Source: Anaerolineales bacterium (GTDB lineage Bacteria; Chloroflexota; Anaerolineae; Promineifilales; Promineifilaceae). Taken from it: a stretch of 5,958 nucleotides of DNA. A model generated the notes under the pieces. It was not told the origin of the DNA. It was given only the letters and a program-made list of their open reading frames with translations, and did not search any database. The stretch is from the NCBI GenBank assembly GCA_020432595.1, contig JAGQGA010000363.1, forward strand, positions 1-5,958, read 5' to 3'. Positions 1-4,557 of the stretch are shown in pieces. The stretch's first letter is position 1. Each line of letters begins with the position of its first letter. The position numbers and the translations under genes are program-made.

Positions 1-1076
1 CCGAGGAAATTGCGGCGGCGCAATACGAGGTGGAGTTGGCACAAAAGGCGGAAACCGAAGCCAAAGAAGCCCACGTACAAATTTTGGTGTCGGACAGGCT
101 GAGCGATGACCGGCGGGCGGAAATTGAACCCTCATTTGCGGCGCGGTCGCTGCAAGCGCAGGCGGATTTGGCGGCGGCGCAGGCCAAGCTGGATGAACTG
201 GTCAACGGTAACGGCGACACGATTGCCTCTAATCAGGCCAGCGTGGCGGCGGCGGTGGCCGGGCGCGATGTGGCGCAGGCGCAGCTTGACCAGCTTCGGG
301 AAGGGCCAACGGCGGCAGAGATTGCCTCCGCACAGGCGACGTTAGCCAGTGCTGAGGCCAGCCTGGACAGCCTTATGCGCGGAGCGACGGCGGCGCAATT
401 GGCGGCGGCAGAAGCACAGGTGCGGCAGGCGGAGGTGCAGTTGGCGCTGGCGCAGTTGGCACTGGAGAAGGGGACGCTGGTGGCTCCGTTTGCGGGGTTG
501 ATAACGGCCGTTAATCTCTCACCCGGCGAACAAGCATCTGGCGTTGCCGTTGAAATGGTGGACATGGACAGCCTGGAAGTGGTGCTGGACGTAGATGAGG
601 TGGATGTGGGGCAGGTGGCGGTGGGACAAACGGCCGTTGTCACCCTGGAAACATGGCCCGATGAGGAGATTGGCAGTGAAGTAACGGCCGTTGAGCCGAG
701 CGCCACGGTTGACAGCAACGGCATCGTCAGCTTTGCCGTCCATTTGGGGCTGGGACAGACGGAACTGCCGGTGCTGGTGGGAATGACGGCCAACGCCAAT
801 TTGGTCACGGCTAACCGGGACAATGTACTGCTGGTGCCCAATTCAGCGATTCGGCTGGATAGAGACACGGGCGTGTACTCGGTGAACCAGGTGACGGGGC
901 GAGATGAGACGGGTGGGGTGGTGGTAACGGCCGTTAACGTCACCATTGGCCTCAGCGACAACCAGTACACCCAAATCAGCAGCGGCCTCAACGAAGGGGA
1001 TGAAGTCGTTTTGGGCGTGCTGACCGCTTCAGACAATGGTTTTAACGGCCCGCCCGGACCAGGGCTGCGGCGCTAG
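1..1076 (+). CDS. HlyD/MacA-like adaptor subunit of an ABC exporter (5' end missing)
   Basis: This is the adaptor subunit linking an exporter permease to the outside face of the membrane. The frame is open to the left edge (codons from position 3), so the signal or anchor segment lies outside the window; the GTG at 30 is inside the coiled coil and is not the start. An Ala/Gln/Glu-rich coiled coil spans about 3-475, with three LDxL helix ends at 189, 285 and 363, each followed by a Gly-containing break. A lipoyl/barrel-sandwich half motif (LVAPFAG, 477-497, then SPGEQ) follows. A beta-barrel segment (VDEVDVGQVAVGQ) starts near 591, and a membrane-proximal segment (LLVPNSAI, GLNEGDEVVLG) lies at about 822-1019. 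The tail is Gly/Pro-rich. The next gene's RBS overlaps its stop codon, indicating one operon. It carries four copies of AACGGCCGTT. The family call is strong; the substrate cannot be told. Confidence 0.9.
   Translation, partial: EEIAAAQYEVELAQKAETEAKEAHVQILVSDRLSDDRRAEIEPSFAARSLQAQADLAAAQAKLDELVNGNGDTIASNQASVAAAVAGRDVAQAQLDQLREGPTAAEIASAQATLASAEASLDSLMRGATAAQLAAAEAQVRQAEVQLALAQLALEKGTLVAPFAGLITAVNLSPGEQASGVAVEMVDMDSLEVVLDVDEVDVGQVAVGQTAVVTLETWPDEEIGSEVTAVEPSATVDSNGIVSFAVHLGLGQTELPVLVGMTANANLVTANRDNVLLVPNSAIRLDRDTGVYSVNQVTGRDETGGVVVTAVNVTIGLSDNQYTQISSGLNEGDEVVLGVLTASDNGFNGPPGPGLRR
503..935. repeat. Cluster of four AACGGCCGTT palindromes in the adaptor gene
   Basis: Exact copies lie at 503-512, 629-638, 683-692 and 926-935. 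All four are read as xxA-ACG-GCC-GTT, giving Thr-Ala-Val after I, Q, V and V. Two extend to a 12-bp palindrome (502-513, 925-936). Hand counts of G/C in the 30 nt before and after each copy are 13/6 then 6/11, 18/3 then 10/8, 12/4 then 11/10, and 19/2 then 6/11. Confidence 0.85.
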
Positions 1077-1080
1077 AGGT
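1075..1080 (+). promoter_or_regulatory. Ribosome binding site of the ABC ATPase gene
   Basis: AGAGGT ends 6 nt before the ATG at 1087 and overlaps the adaptor stop codon (TAG, 1074-1076). It decides the ATPase start: the earlier in-frame ATG at 1036 has no such site and would overlap the adaptor by about 40 nt. Confidence 0.7.
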
Positions 1081-1086
1081 AACACC

Positions 1087-1752
1087 ATGATCACGATGAA
1101 AAATATCACCAAATCGTATGAAATGGGCACCCAAGTCGTCCACGCCCTCAAAGGGGTTGACCTCCACATTGACAAAGGGGAATTTGTCGCCATCATGGGA
1201 CCGTCTGGTTCGGGCAAAAGCACCCTCATGAACGTCATCGGCTGTTTGGATGTGCCCACCAGCGGCAGCTACATGCTTAACGGCACCGATGTCAGCACCC
1301 TGCACGACGACGACCAAGCCCGCATTCGCAACAAGGAAATTGGCTTCGTCTTTCAGCAGTTCAATCTGCTGCCGCGCACCTCAGCCCTCAAACAGGTGGC
1401 ACTGCCGCTGATGTACGGCGGGGTCAGCCGCAGCGAACGCAACCAGCGAGCGCGGCAAGCTCTGGAAAAGGTGGGGCTGGGCGACCGCGTAGACCATCGC
1501 CCCGACGAGCTATCTGGCGGGCAGCAGCAGCGGGTTGCCATCGCCCGCGCCCTGGCTGGCGAACCCGCCATCATTTTGGCCGACGAGCCAACGGGTGCTT
1601 TGGACACACAAACTGGCAACGAGATTTTGACCCTTTTTCAGGAATTTAACCGCCAGGGCATCACCATTGTCATGATCACCCACGACCCGGAAGTGGCAGA
1701 AAAAGCACAGCGCACCATTTGGCTGCGGGATGGGTTGGTAGTAGAGAACTAG
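1087..1752 (+). CDS. MacB/LolD-class ABC transporter ATPase subunit
   Basis: This is the cytoplasmic ATP-hydrolysing subunit that powers the permease encoded next. The product is 221 aa, the usual size for stand-alone ATPases of this class. All motifs are intact: Walker A GPSGSGKS (residues 38-45), Q-loop Q90 in [10 protein letters not shown], signature LSGGQ (142-146), Walker B IILADE (162-167), D-loop GALD (170-173) and switch histidine H199 in MITHD. The wording '[10 protein letters not shown]' and '[10 protein letters not shown]' is typical of the MacB/LolD/FtsE group. The start at 1087 is chosen for its RBS; an ATG at 1096 is a possible alternative. The stop TAG (1750-1752) lies in the first unit of a heptad repeat. 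Unlike its neighbours the gene has no exact AACGGCCGTT. Exporter subunit is well supported; substrate unknown. Confidence 0.95.
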   Translation: MITMKNITKSYEMGTQVVHALKGVDLHIDKGEFVAIMGPSGSGKSTLMNVIGCLDVPTSGSYMLNGTDVSTLHDDDQARIRNKEIGFVFQQFNLLPRTSALKQVALPLMYGGVSRSERNQRARQALEKVGLGDRVDHRPDELSGGQQQRVAIARALAGEPAIILADEPTGALDTQTGNEILTLFQEFNRQGITIVMITHDPEVAEKAQRTIWLRDGLVVEN

Positions 1753-1822
1753 AGATTGGGGATTAGAGATTAGGGATTGGTCGCTTCGCTCGTGCCAATC
1801 GCCAATCTCCAATCCCCAATTA
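1750..1822 (+). repeat. Inverted heptad-repeat hairpin element between ATPase and permease
   Basis: The left arm has four tandem heptads (TAGAGAT 1750-1756, TGGGGAT 1757-1763, TAGAGAT 1764-1770, TAGGGAT 1771-1777). The right arm has four CCAATCN-type heptads (1795-1822). Bases 1755-1780 pair with 1795-1820 at 23 of 26 positions, around a 14-nt loop (1781-1794) that reads TCGCTTCGCTCGTG. The first left heptad contains the ATPase stop codon, and the element ends 8 nt before the permease ATG. It resembles the short tandem heptanucleotide repeats known from cyanobacteria. No T-tract follows, so a classical terminator is unlikely. The role is unknown: a mobile or expanding repeat, or an mRNA-processing or attenuation hairpin. 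Confidence 0.85.
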
Positions 1823-1830
1823 ACCAATAC

Positions 1831-3051
1831 ATGAACCTGACAGAAAGTTTTTTAACCGCTTTGGACAGCATTAACGCCAATAAGCTGCGCTCCGTTTTGA
1901 CAATGCTGGGGGTGATTATCGGGGTGGCGGCAGTGATCGCCCTGTTAGCCATTGGCAACGGCTTTAGCGCCAGCATTACCGACGAAATCACCTCGTTGGG
2001 GACAAACCTCATCAGCGTTTCCACCGACCGAGACAACAGCAACGGGTATGAGGCGCTGAGCCTGGATGATGTTACCGCCCTATCCAACCCGCTCAACGCC
2101 CCCGCCATTGCCGAGGTTGCCGCCTCCGTTCAGGGCAATCGGTTGGTAACATTTGGCGGACAATCTACGCAAACCAGCGTGGCAGGCGTAACCGCCAACT
2201 ACTTAACCATCAACAATTTGGATTCATTCCAGCTTGGCGATGGCTTCACACAAACGGATTTAGACACAAAAGCGCGGGTGGCGGTTTTGGGAGCCGTCAT
2301 TGCCTCCGATCTGTTTGGCGATACGTTTCCCATCGGCCAAAGCGTCAAAATTAATGGGGTGAGCTATGAAGTGATTGGCGTGATGGTGGAATCGGGCGGC
2401 GGGATTGGCGGCAACACCGATGATAATGTGTATATTCCGCTGACCACGGCGCAGGCGCGGCTGTATACCGACCGGACGCGCACGGGACAAAAGGCGGTGT
2501 CGTCTATTTCGGCTCAGGCGGCTTCATCTGAAAGCGTAGATGATGCCGTTACCCAAATCACGGAAACGCTGCGCCGTCAACACAATTTGGGTGTGGGGGA
2601 TGAAGATGATTTCTTTATCTTTGACCAATCAATCTTGCTGGAAACGGCTGGCACTGTCACCGCCGCCCTGACTGCCTTTCTTGGAGCCATCGCCGGGATT
2701 TCGCTGGTGGTGGGCGGCATTGGGATTATGAATATCATGCTAGTCAGCGTCACCGAGCGCACCCGTGAAATTGGGGTGCGAAAAGCAATTGGGGCGTTAA
2801 AGCGGGATATTTTGGCGCAGTTCTTGCTGGAATCGCTGGTGCTAAGCTTGCTGGGCGGCATTATTGGCATTTTGCTGGGCTGGGGAGTGTCGGCTCTAGC
2901 GGGCAATTTGCTGGAAGTTAACACGGTGATTGACCCGGCTACGGTGGCTTTGTCAGCGGGGTTTGCCGCTGCCGTGGGGCTAATTTTTGGCATCTACCCG
3001 GCATGGCGGGCAGCCAGTTTGCGCCCCATTGAGGCTTTGCGCTATGAGTAA
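1831..3051 (+). CDS. MacB/FtsX-type ABC transporter permease
   Basis: This is the membrane subunit of the exporter. Its large extracytoplasmic domain would meet the adaptor, and conformational changes driven by the ATPase are transmitted across the membrane. The 406-aa product has the standard layout: amphipathic N-terminus and TM1 (residues about 21-43, LTMLGVIIGVAAVIALLAIG), a MacB periplasmic core-like domain (about 45-275), then three helices (about 278-305, 330-358, 371-390). The family motif TERTREIGVRKAIGA is at 308-322, and the C-terminus PAWRAASLRPIEALRYE is typical. The ATG at 1831 is chosen because homology starts there; a longer in-frame reading from TTG 1777 would translate the hairpin repeat. 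No Shine-Dalgarno is visible before 1831, so translation may depend on coupling or an unusual leader. It converges on the minus-strand gene with only 8 nt between stop codons and no visible terminator. Confidence 0.95.
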   Translation: MNLTESFLTALDSINANKLRSVLTMLGVIIGVAAVIALLAIGNGFSASITDEITSLGTNLISVSTDRDNSNGYEALSLDDVTALSNPLNAPAIAEVAASVQGNRLVTFGGQSTQTSVAGVTANYLTINNLDSFQLGDGFTQTDLDTKARVAVLGAVIASDLFGDTFPIGQSVKINGVSYEVIGVMVESGGGIGGNTDDNVYIPLTTAQARLYTDRTRTGQKAVSSISAQAASSESVDDAVTQITETLRRQHNLGVGDEDDFFIFDQSILLETAGTVTAALTAFLGAIAGISLVVGGIGIMNIMLVSVTERTREIGVRKAIGALKRDILAQFLLESLVLSLLGGIIGILLGWGVSALAGNLLEVNTVIDPATVALSAGFAAAVGLIFGIYPAWRAASLRPIEALRYE

Positions 3052-3059
3052 GCTACAAA

Positions 3060-3395
3060 TTATTTGGCATATTCCGCTGCGTGGGCATACAAGTCGGCGG
3101 CTGTGAGGATAATTTCGGTGCCATCGGCAAAACGGATATTGGCTTTTGTCCCGTCGGGAGCGAGACTAACGGCCGTTAGTTGCGGCTGGGGAGAGAATAC
3201 GGCTTCAATCTGTTCAGGGTGAACAGCTTCAAGTAGCCCTTTTGTTTGACCATCATCCGCAACAATTTCTATATCATAGGCTTCGTAGGGAAAGGTATAA
3301 ACTTCTACAACGGCACCTAGCTCACCTTTGGAAAAAGAAGCTATTGGTTCTAAGAGCCGAACGGTTTGATATTTCTGAATTTCTTTTTTTAACAT
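3060..3395 (-). CDS. DUF4926-like small protein
   Basis: The product is a 111-aa soluble protein without a signal peptide or membrane helix. Residues about 10-67 (LLEPIASFSKGELGAVVEVY, then AYDIEIVADDGQTKG and HPEQIEAV) match what I recall of the DUF4926 pattern: a small beta-barrel-like fold with a 'KGxxGxVVEVY' core and an acidic 'xExVxDDG' strand. Residues about 72-111 add a second short beta-rich piece with FADGTEI, loosely like DUF2442; this extra part is weakly supported. The ATG (3395-3393) lies 4 nt after the last stop of the DUF6883-like gene, so the two were probably co-expressed. Such pairs of small domains are often thought to be toxin-antitoxin or immunity-like, but no function is established. 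The gene is more AT-rich than the flanking operons. It holds one AACGGCCGTT, again encoding TAV. Confidence 0.75.
   Translation of the reverse strand: MLKKEIQKYQTVRLLEPIASFSKGELGAVVEVYTFPYEAYDIEIVADDGQTKGLLEAVHPEQIEAVFSPQPQLTAVSLAPDGTKANIRFADGTEIILTAADLYAHAAEYAK
3165..3180. repeat. AACGGCCGTT copy within a 16-bp palindrome in the DUF4926-like gene
   Basis: The exact 10-mer is at 3168-3177, extended to a perfect palindrome 3165-3180. Read on the minus strand it encodes TAV. It is the only copy in the AT-rich island and the one whose flanks do not show the G-to-C change (10/7 before, 12/5 after on the plus strand). Confidence 0.85.
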
Positions 3396-3399
3396 AAGG

Positions 3400-3759
3400 T
3401 TACTCTAACAATACATAAACGGTAATGAGTCTTGGATATGGTCGTAACTCACCCGATGAAAGACGATCATATTGCCAAATGGTTAACACATCTTCTGTAC
3501 GACCATTGAAGCCAGTCAACGATAGCGTTACTTTGTATTTTTAACCAAACGGTGTGTCGCTCACAAAAACAGCCTCATGATTAGCGAGATTATTCAAAAT
3601 GTGCTGTTTTAATGTCAACCAATTTGACAGATTATAGCCAAGTGTACTTTCAAAAACTCTGGCTTTATGCTGCCCCCGTTCGTTATCGGGGTTAAGAGCA
3701 TAGTCCAAAAGTTTACTATCTTCTATGATGGCAGCGGCATAGTTGGGCAACAGGTTCAT
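3400..3759 (-). pseudogene. DUF6883-like gene interrupted by one in-frame TAA codon
   Basis: The frame from ATG 3759-3757 encodes 72 residues (NYAAAIIEDSKLLDYALNP, then GQHKARVFESTLGY, then HEAVFVSDTPFG) and meets TAA at 3543-3541. Reading on in the same frame gives 46 more residues (KYKVTLSLTGFNGRTEDVL, then TIWQYD, then PRLITVYVLLE) before TAA at 3402-3400. Together they follow the pattern I recall for DUF6883, with an N-terminal 'KLxxYxLNPxxxxGxxKARVF' part and a C-terminal 'Y.V...L.G.NGR...V.T.W......PRLITVYV' part. The break falls within the conserved YG..Y.V segment. A single C-to-T change (CAA to TAA) would explain it. It could be a recent pseudogene, a readthrough or recoded gene, or a sequencing error. 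The DUF4926-like gene follows after 4 nt. Function unknown. Confidence 0.7.
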
Positions 3760-3769
3760 ATGTATACGT

Positions 3770-3798
3770 ATTATAGAAATTTAGGTAAGGTTTGGCTA
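3770..3798 (-). promoter_or_regulatory. Candidate promoter of the DUF6883-like gene
   Basis: On the minus strand TATAAT (3775-3770) is a perfect -10 hexamer. TAGCCA (3798-3793) lies 17 nt upstream and matches the -35 consensus at 4 of 6 positions. The predicted start site would be only a few nt from the ATG at 3759, giving an almost leaderless transcript, consistent with no visible Shine-Dalgarno. The -35 side overlaps the regulator's leader on the other strand. Pattern evidence only. Confidence 0.35.
3783..3790 (+). promoter_or_regulatory. Probable ribosome binding site of the response regulator
   Basis: AGGTAAGG, with its AAGG ending 10 nt before the ATG at 3801. This spacing supports ATG 3801 rather than the in-frame TTG at 3792, which would sit almost on the site. 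Confidence 0.5.
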
Positions 3799-3800
3799 GA

Positions 3801-4508
3801 ATGAATAAGCAACGAGTGTTAGTAGTAGATGATGACCATGAGGTGGTGCGGCTGATGCAGGCGTATTTGGAACGGGCAGGGTATGAGGTGCTGGTGGCGT
3901 ATGAGGGGGAAACGGCCGTTTATACCCTCCGCCGCGAAAAACCAGAGTTGGTACTGCTCGATTTGATGCTCCCTGGCCGCGACGGCATGGAAATCACTCG
4001 GCTGGTTCGCAGCGACCCCCAGCTTGCCCACATTCCCATCATCATGCTGACGGCGCGGGTGGACGACACCGACAAGATTGTGGGGCTGGAAATGGGCGCG
4101 GATGATTACATCACCAAGCCCTATAACCCCCGCGAAGTGGTGGCGCGGGTACGGGCGCGGCTGCGAAACCATGTCGAAACCGTTCAGCCCCCGCTTTTGG
4201 CAGTGGCCGGATTGGAGATGGATGTGGGTAAGCGGGAGGTGCGGATTAACGGCCGTTCTGCCCCCCTCACCGCCACCGAATTCGACCTCCTTCGCACCAT
4301 GCTGGAACAACCCGGCTACGTCTTCACCCGCGACGAACTCATCCGCCGGGCATTGGGAGATGACTTTGAAGGCATTGACCGCACCCTCGACAGCCACATC
4401 CGCAACCTGCGCCGCAAAATCGAGCCAGATTCCAAAAACCCCACCTACATCCAAACCGTCTATGGCATTGGCTATAGGCTCATAGAAAGTGCAGCCAGTA
4501 ATCGGTAA
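3801..4508 (+). CDS. OmpR/PhoB-family response regulator
   Basis: This is a two-component DNA-binding regulator of 235 aa. The receiver domain (residues about 4-118) has the acidic cluster D10-D11-D12, phospho-acceptor D54 in LVLLDLMLPGRDG, switch T84 in IIMLTA, Y103 and K106 in DDYITKPY. The C-terminal winged helix (about 130-230) shows LTATEFDLLRTMLEQPGYVFTR, then the recognition-helix region IDRTLDSHIRNLRRKI and the wing YIQTVYGIGYRL. The kinase gene follows 49 nt after the stop, so it is the evident partner. The last codons and the TAA stop (4506-4508) lie in a heptad repeat, so the C-terminal residues SNR are repeat-derived. The gene is divergent from the DUF6883-like gene with about 41 nt between starts. 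Targets cannot be read from the sequence; the nearby exporter is a plausible one. Confidence 0.95.
   Translation: MNKQRVLVVDDDHEVVRLMQAYLERAGYEVLVAYEGETAVYTLRREKPELVLLDLMLPGRDGMEITRLVRSDPQLAHIPIIMLTARVDDTDKIVGLEMGADDYITKPYNPREVVARVRARLRNHVETVQPPLLAVAGLEMDVGKREVRINGRSAPLTATEFDLLRTMLEQPGYVFTRDELIRRALGDDFEGIDRTLDSHIRNLRRKIEPDSKNPTYIQTVYGIGYRLIESAASNR
3911..3920. repeat. AACGGCCGTT copy in the receiver domain of the regulator
   Basis: Exact copy encoding TAV (residues 38-40). Flanking 30-nt G/C counts change from 16/2 before to 6/10 after. Confidence 0.85.
4248..4257. repeat. AACGGCCGTT copy in the regulator, read in a different phase
   Basis: Exact copy read as AAC-GGC-CGT, giving Asn-Gly-Arg; it is the only copy not encoding TAV. 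It lies between the receiver and winged-helix domains, and flanking G/C counts switch sharply from 15/2 to 4/17. Confidence 0.85.
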
Positions 4509-4556
4509 TCAGTAATCAGTTTACCGATTACCGATTACCGATTACTGATTACCGAT
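4498..4556 (+). repeat. Inverted heptad-repeat hairpin between regulator and kinase
   Basis: The left arm has heptads GTAATCG (4498-4504), GTAATCA (4505-4511) and GTAATCA (4512-4518). The right arm has five TACYGAT heptads (4522-4556). Bases 4501-4517 pair perfectly with 4540-4556 (17 bp), leaving a 22-nt loop of further heptads. The regulator stop codon is in the left arm, and the kinase ATG (4558) begins 2 nt after the right arm. All sequence where a kinase RBS would be expected is repeat, and no Shine-Dalgarno is visible. The unit sequence differs from the element at 1750 but the architecture is the same. Confidence 0.9.
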
Positions 4557-4557
4557 C

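Noticed and set aside
30..32. GTG as start of the adaptor gene
   Set aside because: The frame is open upstream to the window edge with coiled-coil-like codons, and no RBS or signal peptide is present; the gene starts outside.
233..1036. Long minus-strand open frame opposite the adaptor
   Set aside because: Ser/Thr/Ala-rich low-complexity translation with no recognisable domain; it is a shadow of GC-biased codons of the plus-strand gene.
1036..1086. ATG at 1036 as ATPase start
   Set aside because: It would overlap the adaptor by about 40 nt, lacks an RBS and adds a non-homologous leader; ATG 1087 has AGAGGT at good spacing.
1777..1830. TTG at 1777 as permease start
   Set aside because: The first 18 codons would be translated hairpin repeat; family similarity starts at the ATG at 1831.
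3052..3059. Bidirectional terminator between convergent genes
   Set aside because: Only 8 nt lie between the stop codons and no stem-loop is visible there.
3792..3800. TTG at 3792 as regulator start
   Set aside because: The putative RBS is almost adjacent; ATG 3801 gives the usual short lead into the receiver VLVVDDD.
3819..4454. Minus-strand open frame opposite the response regulator
   Set aside because: The plus-strand frame has a full set of receiver and winged-helix motifs; the reverse frame has none.
4498..4556. Heptad array as a CRISPR-like array
   Set aside because: Units are 7 nt, directly abutting with no unique spacers, and arranged as inverted arms.
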